From: Methanobrevibacter sp.
GTDB lineage: Archaea > Methanobacteriota > Methanobacteria > Methanobacteriales > Methanobacteriaceae
Assembly (NCBI GenBank): GCA_031284925.1
Contig: JAITXE010000062.1
Location: 1 to 32,243, forward strand
Direction: 5' to 3'
DNA: 32,243 nt
Part shown: piece after piece, positions 10,754 through 21,276 of the stretch
Numbering within the stretch: position 1 is the first letter of the stretch
Layout of the letters: every line of letters starts with the position of its first letter
Position numbers and translations under genes: made by a program
Notes under the pieces: model-generated
The model's input: only the letters and a program-made list of their open reading frames with translations
What the model was told of the DNA's origin: nothing
The model's database searches: none

Positions 10754-11518
10754 CTACTTTAAAAACCCAGTAAGGGGACTTGATGCTTCCCCTTTAAAAT
10801 TTAAAATCCTTCCTAAACCAGCAAGATAAGCATATCTTCCAGCTTTAATAGCTAATTTAAATGCTTCAGCCATTTGAACAATATTATTTGCTGTAGCTAT
10901 TGCAGTATTAGCCATTACAGCATCAACACCTATTTCCATGGCTTCACATGCTTGTGAAGGAGAACCAATACCTGCATCCACAATAATAGGAACATTAATT
11001 TCATCGACAAGTATTTTTATAAAATCTTTTGTAAGCAGCCCTTTATTACTACCAATAGGTGATGCAAGTGGCATAACAGCTCCTGCGCCAGAACTTTCTA
11101 GATCCCTCGCCACATTTAAATCTGGCATCATATATACCATTGGGATGAATCCTTCATCAGCTAATAATCTAGTTGCTTTTATAGTTTCATAATTATCAGG
11201 GAGTAAATATTTAGAATCCCTAATAACTTCCACCTTTACAAAATCTCCACCAGTTAATTCCCTTGCAAAATGAGCTAACCTAACTGCTTCATCAGCGTTT
11301 CTTGCTCCAGATGTGTTTGGTAAAAATACAAGATCTTTAGGTATATAATCCATAATATTACCTTCACCATCAGGATTAGCTCTCCGAATAGCCATTGTCG
11401 CCATTTCCACACCTGAAGCCCCCATAACTTTAGCTGTCATATCCAATGAAAACTTACCAGAACCTAAAATAAATCGTGACGAAAACTTTTTATTACCAAT
11501 AATTAATGGATCATTCAT
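10754..11518 (-). CDS. thiG: Thiazole synthase ThiG
   Basis: 254 aa; SSRFILGSGKFS, LPNTSGARNADEAVRLAHFARELTGGDFVKVEVI, VMPLASPIGSNKGL, VPIIVDAGIGSPSQACEAMEIGVDAVMANTAIA, SSPLTGF. Confidence 0.92.
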   Translation of the reverse strand: MNDPLIIGNKKFSSRFILGSGKFSLDMTAKVMGASGVEMATMAIRRANPDGEGNIMDYIPKDLVFLPNTSGARNADEAVRLAHFARELTGGDFVKVEVIRDSKYLLPDNYETIKATRLLADEGFIPMVYMMPDLNVARDLESSGAGAVMPLASPIGSNKGLLTKDFIKILVDEINVPIIVDAGIGSPSQACEAMEIGVDAVMANTAIATANNIVQMAEAFKLAIKAGRYAYLAGLGRILNFKGEASSPLTGFLK

Positions 11519-11530
11519 TTTATCATCTAC

Positions 11531-12181
11531 TTAATGTATTTTCACAATTTTATCAAGTATTTTTTTACTATTTTTCTTAAAGAATTTAGATCCAAATTGT
11601 TGAATTAAAAATGGAATTGTTTTATAATAAAAACTAACAAACAACTTACCAAAAATATTTTTTAATAAAGTATTATCTCTAAACTCTCTTAAAACTAAAA
11701 CTTCTTCTGCATCATAATCCCCATATACAAAAGTAGCAATATAACAACCACCAGATTTCCTTGGATTACATGTAACTTCTGTAAGAATCACACTTGATTT
11801 TAAATGAAGTATTGCATCAGCTAATATTTGCCCATCTTCTATTGTTTGTCCAGGAAGGAGAAATTTCATAGTTTTCTGATGATTACTAACACTAATTTCA
11901 ATTCCGGGAATGTTATTATAATATAATAATTGATTTATTTTTTTATGCTCAATGGTTCTTGATTGTCCCCCACATGCGAAAAAACATTTATCCCCATTAA
12001 TAGTGAATGTTCCTCTTCCAAGATGTCTCCATTCTTGATGAGATTCTGATCGTTCAGAATAAGTTCTAAATCCTTTCTTACCATAACTACTTCCTCTTGA
12101 TTGTCTTACAGCACGAGTTTCATATAAATCCACAAAATCAAGTGTACTGTATGGAATCATTTTAACTTCTTTATCACTCAT
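11531..12181 (-). CDS. Protein with PH-like (GTFTINGDKCFFACGGQSRTIEHKKI) region and C-terminal CFI-box-like domain
   Basis: 216 aa; C-terminal SGGCYIATFVYGDYDAEEVLVLREFRDNTLLKNIFGKLFVSFYYKTIPFL resembles the CFI-box CTERM pattern (GCFIATAxYG...VLxLRxFRDxxL...YYxxSP). Confidence 0.7.
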   Translation of the reverse strand: MSDKEVKMIPYSTLDFVDLYETRAVRQSRGSSYGKKGFRTYSERSESHQEWRHLGRGTFTINGDKCFFACGGQSRTIEHKKINQLLYYNNIPGIEISVSNHQKTMKFLLPGQTIEDGQILADAILHLKSSVILTEVTCNPRKSGGCYIATFVYGDYDAEEVLVLREFRDNTLLKNIFGKLFVSFYYKTIPFLIQQFGSKFFKKNSKKILDKIVKIH

Positions 12182-12198
12182 ATAATCCTCTTGAAATA

Positions 12199-12859
12199 TT
12201 AAGTTAATGTATTAATCATATCAAATAAGTGAATTTCTTTTGGATTTTCTATTAACTTCTTATCTGAACAAACTGCCATCCAATAATGGTTATTTAATAT
12301 ATTCCATGTTTTCAAATTCCCTTTTGTTTTAATAAAATTATCTATAACACTAATTTTTTCACCCAAATTAACTATAAATGAATCTAAATTTACTACAATA
12401 TCTGTTCCTTTCATTTTTACATAACTCTCCTTAACAGTCCAAATTTCAAAGAAAGTACTTATTGGATCTTTACTACTCATAATTGTTTCATATTCATTTA
12501 AATGAAAAAATGATTAGACAACCTGTTATATTCTAAATCATCAATTTTTTCAATATCCACCCCAATAGCTTTATTAGAAACCCCAACAAAAACAATTTAC
12601 CACTATGCGATATATTAAAATGAATATTTGGATGAGAATCTAAAAATGGTTTGCCTTGACTATCAATAGAAATAGAATAATCTTCAATCCCATAATCATT
12701 TTTAAGGATATATCTTAGTAATACTCGCCCTCCCCCAGAAGCAATTTTATCCTTATCAAATAAATATCTTTTATTAAGAAGATTTAAATATTCATCTGAG
12801 AGATAATTTCCCATACTATTGATATTTAATGAAGACAAATTCAAATAATTTAAAATCAT
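12199..12859 (-). pseudogene. 4'-phosphopantetheinyl transferase (Sfp type), interrupted by two frameshifts
   Basis: Fragments NISHSGK, VGVSNKAIGVDIEKIDDLEYNRLSNHFF, HLNEYETIMSSKDPISTFFEIWTVKESYVKMKG; carries GVDIE and WxxKESxxK motifs; shifts at T-rich runs. Confidence 0.8.
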
Positions 12860-13277
12860 TACTAATTATTTTATCCTTTTAATATTTTATTTTTTTAATA
12901 ATTCTAATAATTTGAGAATTCCAATTTAATAATTTCCATAGATAAATACCTAAAGAAAGTTATAGATAATCAATAATTTCATAGAATTATCTTATATTCC
13001 CTTAAAATCACTATTTAAATAATTATTAAAAAAAATTTGAAATTTATTTTCTTATAATTAATATAGTATCGTTATTATCATAGAATGAATGTCTTAAATG
13101 ATTCAACATTCAAAACATCATATGATCAAAAATTTTAAATTTAATCCTAACACATCCATAATAATAACCCATCAAAATATATTTAAATCATTATATAACA
13201 TGTGAAAACCATATTATATAAATGTTTTAATAATAATACATGATATAAATGATAATAAATCAATAAAGAATAGATCA

Positions 13278-13636
13278 ATGAAAAGTTATTTTAACTATTA
13301 TTCTGAACATGACATGCTTTCAATAAGGGAAAAACATGAACATGGTCATGGAATGCTTTAGAATTAGGGGAAGGATTAATACTTGAGTTTAATACTAATA
13401 ACATTCCTATTGCATTAAGAATATTAGATACTTCCAAATTTTTTAAGGTTAAGAAATTTAATCTTAAAAAGATTAAGAATATAAATATACATATTAATAA
13501 AATGAGATAAGAGTTAATCTTAAAAATAGATATTAAGATTCATAATAAACTAACACCCAAATTTATTAATGATAGTGTAAGTAATAGTATTAATGCTCCA
13601 ATAGTAAATCTAAAATTAGCTAAAAGTTATGGGTAA
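13278..13636 (+). pseudogene. Remnant of a DUF2283-like small protein gene
   Basis: MKSYFNYYSEHDMLSIREKHEHGHGNALELGEGLILEFNTNNIPIALRILDTSKFF... resembles the DUF2283 pattern; frameshift near 13352 and internal stop. Confidence 0.4.
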
Positions 13637-13796
13637 ATAAATTAATAAAACTAAGGATTTAGAAAAATAACATGTTTATTAAACTTGAAAAAATGAATTA
13701 TTAATATAATTTTATATTATTTTTATAGCAAAGTATTTAAATAAAAAAATTTAATATTAAAATGTTGAAAAATTTAATATTATGGAAGGATTGTAT

Positions 13797-13871
<75 letters not shown>

Positions 13872-14016
13872 TTATATTGGTTATAATATCTTTATTCATT
13901 ATAATAATAGCATGATAAACCTTTTTTCACAAACAATTTCATATTAGATAGATAATATATAAATAATAGATTTTCTAATATGATATTAAAATAATTTATT
14001 TAGATATAATCCATAT

Positions 14017-14096
<80 letters not shown>

Positions 14097-14097
14097 T

Positions 14098-14174
<77 letters not shown>

Positions 14175-14298
14175 CATATTTTTTTATTTAAAAATCATTT
14201 ATTAATATTTTATTTTACTTTAAAGATTATTCTCAAGAAATGTAATAAACAACTATTTTCATAATAATCAAGAAAAATAAAAGAAATGAGGAAATAAA

Positions 14299-15821
14299 AT
14301 GCATAATAATATATTAATTAAAGAGAGAGAGAGAGAGTCAATGATTTTTATCTAAAAAATAAAATTTTACTGTTCTTCATTCCTTTTATAACCATACTAA
14401 CTTATGCCCCCAAACTTTTCTTTTATAATTATTCAATAGATACTGAAGCAATAATGCTTAATCCATATCAACTAATAATATACTGGATTGGAATAGACAG
14501 ATGGGGTCTTTCTTTTCTTAAAATCTTCTCATCATTTGGAATGGTTGTGAATGTTACATTTATTAATTTAATAACTTATAGTCTTTTGGCAGTAAGTACT
14601 ATTATTCTTTGTTATATCTTTTGGCGATCCGGAGTCAAAAAACATTATTTGCTCCTTGGAAGTTTCATTTATTTAACCTCTCCTTTAATTATCGAGCAAA
14701 CAAACTTTATTCTTCAAAGTGTTGAAGTTGTATTCTCTTTCTGTATTTTATATATTGGGATAATTATGATTCAATTGTACTTTGAAAGTAGAAAATCATA
14801 TTTTTTATTTACGAGCATAATTCTTACTATTTTTGCATTTTCTATATATCAGTCAACAATATTTGCATTTGTAGTTCTTTCAATGATAATACTTTATCTA
14901 ATGTTTAAAGATAAGAGTCTATTGGTATATATTAAAAAAGGACTAATTTGTGTCATGGTTTTAATAACAAGTATTATTATGAATAAAATAATTGCATATT
15001 CTGTACTTTGGATTCTGAAATTAAAACATGCTTCTTATATGGATAATATGTTTATTATTGGGGGGGTGAGCTTTCAAGATTATTTATATGCCATTAGCAA
15101 ATTATTTATACAATATTTTATTCAGTATAATAATTTCTTTTTATTTGCTCTGACTTTCTTATCACTCTTTTGTATTATTATAATATTCAATCAGAAAATT
15201 ACTAAGAAGAAAATTGGAAATGAAAATCTAATAATCTCCTTTATTTCCATTATAGGCATTTATTTCATGTGTATCTTCCCATTATTATTAATGGCTAATG
15301 TTGTGGCAAGAGTCTATGTACCTACTATACCCATTGCACTATTTTTTTTAGTAGTTATTTTTTTATCTAATCTATCTATTAAATCACTGAAGAAAATATC
15401 GATTATATTAATTCTAATTCTTTGTATGGGTCAAATGAAAGTCACATCTGATTTTGCAATGACTGAAGAAGCACAATTTCAACAAGAAATCGCATTATTA
15501 AGTGAAATAAAAGATTTTCTTAATAATGTTAACATTACAAACACAGAAGATTATAAGTTAGCAGTAATAGGAATGAGAACATTTGAAAGTAATCAAATTA
15601 TTAAAGGGGATGTTATTGGTAAATCATTTTTCGAATGGGATGATGGGTGGGATAGGAATTCAAGATTAACTCATTTTTTTTATAATCAAGGATTAAAATT
15701 TAAGTTAATTAATCCAGAAGAATATCAAGAAGCATTAAAACAAAGTAATAATATGCAAAGTTTTCCAGCTAAGAATAGTATAAAGATAAATGGAAACATT
15801 CTAATATTAAAATTAATCTGA
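14299..15821 (+). CDS. GtrII-like multi-TM glucosyltransferase, start separated from the main ORF by an out-of-frame (AG)8 tract (candidate phase-variable gene, OFF)
   Basis: Main ORF 14454-15821 (455 aa). Its frame is open upstream to 14322 (VNDFYLKNKILLFFIPFITILTYAPKLFFYNYSIDTEAI before the annotated Met). ATG at 14299 (gaggaa upstream) enters the AG tract in a frame offset by 2 nt. Confidence 0.75.
14322..14337 (+). repeat. (AG)8 simple sequence repeat
   Basis: Direct reading: ...attaa[agagagagagagagag]tcaatg... Confidence 0.97.
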
Positions 15822-16076
15822 TAAATATTAAATTATCAATCTATTAAATTGCTTTTCTGTTAATTATCATCATTATAGAATAAAATTGCATCAAACCAAC
15901 ATTAATTAGTGAGAGATATCTAAAAAAGTTATATTTCATCAATTAAAAACATTGTTCTGCATCTTTATAACTATTTTTTTAGATGAAATTATAACTTTTT
16001 AATAGAAGAACAGACTTAAATTTACAGTTTCACAAATATTGAAAACAATTATGTGGTGATAAACTATTTAATCATT

Positions 16077-16988
16077 TTATTTATCATAAAAATCATTTAA
16101 ATAACTTATCATTATTGAAGAGGCTGTTAGGTCAGCAGTTGTACCTGGATTTAATTTATTTTCAAAAAGAAAATCATCAAATTCTTTAAGTTTTCTGTTA
16201 AAAGAAGAAGTAAAGAAATCATCACATTCTAACAATTCTTTTGATAAGATAGAAATTTCTTCTGCTTTCTCTTTACTATATTTTCTTGAAATTAAAGTAT
16301 CTGGAACATTTGATAATATTCTTAGAAATGTTAAAACTGTGGAATTATTAATTGAATAAGTTTTTCTGTAGTTAGTAAATGTTTTAAATCCTATATCAAA
16401 GGTTATTGGCATTTTAGATGTAAGTTCATTTGCTAAAGAGTCCCATGAAGCAGAAATTTTTAAAACATCATACATGCTCTGTTTTTTAGATAAAAGTTTA
16501 TCTTGAGCTTTATCATTACTCACATCAAATTCATCTTGATTTCCCATTCCCCCAGCATTAGCTATATTTATAGCTTTATAAAGAGAAACAGCATCAAATG
16601 GTGTGGTATTATTCATTAATAATCCTATATTATTTCGTAATTCCTTTAGATTATTACTCATAACTCCAGAGATAGCTATTGGAATTATCATCATAACAAT
16701 TCCAAGATTGGTATTGTTAGCTATCCATTTATCAGTTTCTTTAACTGCTTTTAAGATATATTTACCTATTTGTGCATTATCATACTTTTTGCTTTGATTA
16801 ATCTCATAACCATGCTTTGATGCTTCTTTAACAACATTTCCAATAACAATTCCACTAATTAAAAAGTCTTCAAAGATCATGTCATGAAAATCACGAGTTC
16901 TATGAACATTTCCTGGTTTAGGATAACCACTTACTTCTAATACAGAAGATATTTGAGCTATTTTAGCTACATCATCAGGACTTATCAT
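16077..16988 (-). CDS. Triphosphoribosyl-dephospho-CoA synthase (CitG/MdcB) family protein
   Basis: 303 aa; VSGYPKPGNVHRTRDFHDMIFEDFLISG, NTNLGIVMMIIPIA, LNPGTTADLTASSIMI match the CitG family. Confidence 0.82.
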   Translation of the reverse strand: MISPDDVAKIAQISSVLEVSGYPKPGNVHRTRDFHDMIFEDFLISGIVIGNVVKEASKHGYEINQSKKYDNAQIGKYILKAVKETDKWIANNTNLGIVMMIIPIAISGVMSNNLKELRNNIGLLMNNTTPFDAVSLYKAINIANAGGMGNQDEFDVSNDKAQDKLLSKKQSMYDVLKISASWDSLANELTSKMPITFDIGFKTFTNYRKTYSINNSTVLTFLRILSNVPDTLISRKYSKEKAEEISILSKELLECDDFFTSSFNRKLKEFDDFLFENKLNPGTTADLTASSIMISYLNDFYDK

Positions 16989-17006
16989 GGTTTAACACAT
17001 CTGAGA

Positions 17007-17975
17007 TTATAACTTATCTAAGACATCTTTAGTAAAATGACTTATTATTAAATCTGCTCCTGCTCTTTTAATAGATAATAAAGATTCCATAATTGAATCT
17101 TCAGTTAAATAACCTTTTTCAATGGCTGCTTTTAGCATGCTGTATTCACCACTTACATTGTATGTTGCTATTGGAAGATTGAAATTATCTTTTAATGTTT
17201 TGATAATATCTAAATATGCTAAAGCAGGTTTCACCATTAAAATATCTGCACCTTCCACTAAGTCTAACTCAGCTTCTCTAATAGCTTCATGGGCATTTGC
17301 TGGATCCATTTGATAGGATTTCCTATCTCCAAATGATGGGGTAGAGGATACAGCATCTCTAAATGGATTATAAAAAGAAGAAGCATATTTAGCAGAATAA
17401 GACATTATTAAAACATCTTCAAACCTATAACTATCTAAAGATTCTCTAATAGCTAAAACTCTACCATCCATCATATCTGAAGGAGCTACAATATTTACTC
17501 CAGCTTTACTATGAGATACTGCAATTTTAGATAAATATTTTAATGTTTTATCATTCATAACTTTATTTCCCTTAGTAATTCCGCAATGTCCATTTTCTGT
17601 GTATTGACACAAACAAACATCACTTATTACAACAAGATTGGTTTCTTCTTTAAGTTTTCTTATGGTTTTTTGAACAATTCCATTGTCATCATATGCAGGA
17701 GATCCTAATTCATTTTTAGAAGAGGTATTTGGTATACCAAATATAATAATTGATTTAAGTCCTTTTTCTTCAAGTTCTTTGGCAAATAAAATACCATCAT
17801 CAAGAGAATAACGATATTCATCTGGCATTGTTTTTATTTCTTCTTTTTGACCATTTTTTTCCTTAATAAAAAGTGGATATATTAAATCCTCTTTATTAAG
17901 TTTTGTTTCTCTAACCATCTCTCTAATTTCAGGACATTGTCGAAGTCTTCTCATTCTAGTTAATGGAAAGTTCAT
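17007..17975 (-). CDS. hemB: Porphobilinogen synthase (delta-aminolevulinic acid dehydratase)
   Basis: 322 aa; [60 protein letters not shown]. Confidence 0.95.
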   Translation of the reverse strand: MNFPLTRMRRLRQCPEIREMVRETKLNKEDLIYPLFIKEKNGQKEEIKTMPDEYRYSLDDGILFAKELEEKGLKSIIIFGIPNTSSKNELGSPAYDDNGIVQKTIRKLKEETNLVVISDVCLCQYTENGHCGITKGNKVMNDKTLKYLSKIAVSHSKAGVNIVAPSDMMDGRVLAIRESLDSYRFEDVLIMSYSAKYASSFYNPFRDAVSSTPSFGDRKSYQMDPANAHEAIREAELDLVEGADILMVKPALAYLDIIKTLKDNFNLPIATYNVSGEYSMLKAAIEKGYLTEDSIMESLLSIKRAGADLIISHFTKDVLDKL

Positions 17976-18343
17976 TTCTACACCATTAGGATTTTTTAGT
18001 TAATATTCTTATTTTTGAAAAGTTTTTAATTACTTAAACTTATTCTCAAATATAAAAAATTATATTATATACTAAATGTATTTATTATAATTATATTAAA
18101 AATCATACTATAATTTTCATATTTTAATTATTAAAAGTTCCATATTATATAATTAATTATTTTAATAATTTAACTATATATTATAACTTAATGTGAAATA
18201 GTAATTATACTTCACTTTTAAGTGATTGTTAAGATTAATAATTTGCTGAAAATTCTTATAAATTTATTAAAAATTAATATTTGAGTAGTTTATAGAAATA
18301 ATAGGAAATTTATAAAAAGAATTAATTTATAAGGTGAAAAATT

Positions 18344-19564
18344 ATGGAGTTAATAGTGGCTAAATTTGGTGGAACTTCAATTGGTGATGGAGAAAAAATA
18401 AAAAAAGCGGCTCAATCCATTGTAAATGAGTATATGAATGGGAATAAGATTGTCGTTGTGGTTTCCGCTATTAACAAAACAACCAATGAATTAGATAAAA
18501 TCATGCATGATTCTACCAGAGGTAATATTAGTGATAAGCAAAAAGCTGAAATATTTTCAATGGGTGAAATGACAAGTGTTAGGATTGTTTCTTCAGCTAT
18601 TGAATCTTTAGGAGTTAAATCAGTTCGTATTGATCCTTTTAGTGAGTTATGGCCTATTTTAACTAACAATAAATTCATAGAATCCAACATCGATTTTGAA
18701 AAATCTGTTAAGCAATCTCAAAAATTATTAAATATAGTTGAACAGGGGATTATTCCTGTTGTTTGTGGATTTTTAGGAAAATCTCAAAGTGGTCATATTA
18801 CAGTGCTTGGAAGAGGTGGTAGTGATACAACTGCATTTTTTTTAGCTAATAGTTTAAATGCTAATCAAGCGATTATTGTCACAGATGTGGATGGGGTTAT
18901 GACATCCGATCCTAATAAACTTGAAAATGTTAAAAAATTAGATAAAATTTCAGTAGAGGAAATGATTGATTTATCTATTCATGGTAATCAAGTCTTACAC
19001 TCTAATTCATTAAAATATAAAAGCTCATCATTTGATGCTAAAATTATTTCTTATAAATCTGGTAGTCTTTCTGATGATGGAACATTAATTGTAGGTCCTT
19101 CAGAAGGAAAAATGGTAAGTTCATTTATGCTACATCCTGAGCCTATTTCAGTTGTATCTGTTGTTGGTGCGGACATTCTTAAAAGTCATGGATTACTTGC
19201 AGAACTTACAAGCATACTTGCAAAAAATAAAATAAATATATATGGAATATCTACGGGTAAAAATTCAATTACAATATTTGTAGATAAGAAAGATGTAATT
19301 GATGCACATCGCATGCTCCATTCAGATGTAATAGAAAATAACACTCTAAATTCACTTTCAATTGGGGGGAAAATAGCTATGTTAACTTTTTTAAGTCCTG
19401 AATTTATTGAAACTCCAGGAATTATCTCAGATATTACCGAACCATTAAGAGAGAATAATATTAATATAGTTGAGATTTCCTCATCACAAACATCTATTAT
19501 ACTATTTGTTGATTGGAATGATGGTGAAAAAGCTTATAAACTTGTTAAAGAGGTTTTAAAATGA
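18344..19564 (+). CDS. lysC: Aspartate kinase
   Basis: 406 aa; [39 protein letters not shown]-terminal ACT repeats. Confidence 0.94.
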   Translation: MELIVAKFGGTSIGDGEKIKKAAQSIVNEYMNGNKIVVVVSAINKTTNELDKIMHDSTRGNISDKQKAEIFSMGEMTSVRIVSSAIESLGVKSVRIDPFSELWPILTNNKFIESNIDFEKSVKQSQKLLNIVEQGIIPVVCGFLGKSQSGHITVLGRGGSDTTAFFLANSLNANQAIIVTDVDGVMTSDPNKLENVKKLDKISVEEMIDLSIHGNQVLHSNSLKYKSSSFDAKIISYKSGSLSDDGTLIVGPSEGKMVSSFMLHPEPISVVSVVGADILKSHGLLAELTSILAKNKINIYGISTGKNSITIFVDKKDVIDAHRMLHSDVIENNTLNSLSIGGKIAMLTFLSPEFIETPGIISDITEPLRENNINIVEISSSQTSIILFVDWNDGEKAYKLVKEVLK

Positions 19565-20451
19565 AATTTGAAGGTACAGCTGTAGCAATGGTTACACCAT
19601 TTACAGCAAATAATGAAGTTAACGAGGAATGTTTTAGGTTAAATATAAATTTTTTAATTGAAAAGGGGGTTGATGGTTTGCTGGTTGCTGGTACAACTGG
19701 AGAATCAGCTACAATTAATAATGATGAACAAAAAAAATTGATAAATATTTTAGTCGATGAAGTAAATGGTAGAGTTGCTACATTTGCTGGTGCAGGCAGT
19801 AATTCCACCAATGAATCATTAGAGTTAGTTAAACATGCTCGTGATGCTGGTGCAGATTTTGCTTTAGTTATCACCCCTTACTACAATAAACCCCAAGAAC
19901 ATGGGTTAATTAAACATTACACTAAAATTAATAATGCTGCAGATATTCCTATTGTATTATACAATGTTCCATCACGAACAGGATCAGATATGGGTGTGGA
20001 ATCCATTATAGAAGTAGCAAAACTTAACAATATCGTGGGAATTAAAGAGGCCAACCCATCCATTGACAAAACATCTAAAATCCAAAAATCCCTGCTTGAT
20101 GAAAACTTAGATGAATTTTTCATATTATCTGGAAATGATGATTTAATACTTCCTTTAATGTCTGTGGGTGCAAAAGGAGTGGTTAGTGTGATGGCTAATG
20201 TTGATCCATATAGAACATCACAGATGGTAAATGCTTTTTTAAAAGGGGATGCTAAAAGAGCATTAGAATTACATTTTAAATTATATGATCTTATGAAAGT
20301 TCTCTTCATTGAATCAAATCCTGTTCCAACTAAATATGCACTCAATCTCATGGGGAAAAATGTTGGTGAGGTCAGGTTACCTTTAGCAGGACTAACAAGT
20401 GAACACGAAAAAGATGTTGAGAAATGCTTAAAAGATTTGGATTTAATATAG
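19561..20451 (+). CDS. dapA: 4-hydroxy-tetrahydrodipicolinate synthase
   Basis: 296 aa; [49 protein letters not shown]; overlaps lysC by ATGA. Confidence 0.95.
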   Translation: MKFEGTAVAMVTPFTANNEVNEECFRLNINFLIEKGVDGLLVAGTTGESATINNDEQKKLINILVDEVNGRVATFAGAGSNSTNESLELVKHARDAGADFALVITPYYNKPQEHGLIKHYTKINNAADIPIVLYNVPSRTGSDMGVESIIEVAKLNNIVGIKEANPSIDKTSKIQKSLLDENLDEFFILSGNDDLILPLMSVGAKGVVSVMANVDPYRTSQMVNAFLKGDAKRALELHFKLYDLMKVLFIESNPVPTKYALNLMGKNVGEVRLPLAGLTSEHEKDVEKCLKDLDLI

Positions 20452-20473
20452 AAAAGTTTAATAGGTGAATTAA

Positions 20474-20659
20474 TTGCAGTGTCGTATATGTGGATATGAA
20501 TTTGATGAAGATAAAGTAGGGAGAAGTTGTGAAGGTTGTGGAAAAAGTAACTGTTCTACTGTTCATTGTCCTAACTGTGGTTATGGAAATTCTCCAGAAT
20601 ATGAAAAAGAATTTAAATTTATTAAAATATTAAAGAAAAAATTAGGTTTTAAGGATTAA
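20474..20659 (+). CDS. Small zinc-ribbon protein
   Basis: 61 aa with CRICGYEF...CEGCGKSNCSTVHCPNCGYG; TTG start; directly downstream of dapA. Confidence 0.7.
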   Translation: MQCRICGYEFDEDKVGRSCEGCGKSNCSTVHCPNCGYGNSPEYEKEFKFIKILKKKLGFKD

Positions 20660-20767
20660 TTTTCTTTTAAATTAATAGTATTTATTAAACATTTATAAGT
20701 TAAAAGTAAACTTTATATGAAAAGTAAGATAAGTTATTACTAAATATAAATTATGGAGAAATTAATT

Positions 20768-21276
20768 ATGATGATTGATGAGAATGAAAGAAACTATGTT
20801 GTATATTTTATTCATCAATATGGTTCTCAAAGTATAAGTTAGGAAGAGTTATTTTCAATAAAATTCTTTATTTTTCAGCTTTTAATTTTTATGAACTATA
20901 TGAAGAATCAATCACAGGTGAAGAATATATTAAGTTTCCACGAGGTCCACTTCCGAAACATTTTTTAAAGGTGAAGGATGAACTAATCGAAGAAGGAAAA
21001 ATAAAAGAAAGTAAAGAGTCATCTTTCCCAGAGGCTTTTGAAAGTTATGATTACACATTATTAACTATTCCTAAGATGCAATACTTAAATCAAAAGGAAA
21101 AAGATGTAATTGATGCTGTTATTAAACGAGTAAGTGGAACGAGTGCTAGCAAATAAGTGATTATTCTCATGGAGATATGCCATGGATGGGTTGCTAAAGA
21201 TAATGAGATTATGGATTATCGTCATGTTTTTTATATATCTGATGATTTCTCTGTAAAAGAATATGATGATATGTGA
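20768..21276 (+). pseudogene. Panacea/SocA-like (DUF4065) antitoxin remnant
   Basis: Piecewise: ILYFSAFNFYELYEESITGEEYIKFPRGPLPKHFLKVKDELIEEGKIKE + NQKEKDVIDAVIKRVSGTSASKISDYSHGDMPWM; several frameshifts and an in-frame TAG. Confidence 0.65.

Noticed and set aside
10938-11192. Plus-strand ORF (84 aa) antisense to thiG, and similar antisense ORFs at 7114-7308, 7317-7520, 16603-16797, 17122-17313, 18412-18690, 19545-19874, 19917-20351, 20372-20566, 21085-21282, 23947-24165, 26688-27026, 28651-28833, 29331-29612, 30860-31066 and 31190-31372
   Set aside because: Shadow ORFs opposite or across recognised genes or remnants.
19364-19369. G6 tract in lysC as a contingency site
   Set aside because: Gene intact and essential; tract too short to argue slippage.
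20820-20850. In-frame TAG codons in Panacea and TelA relics as possible pyrrolysine
   Set aside because: The same genes also contain frameshifts and other stops; no pyl genes seen and this lineage is not known for Pyl decoding.
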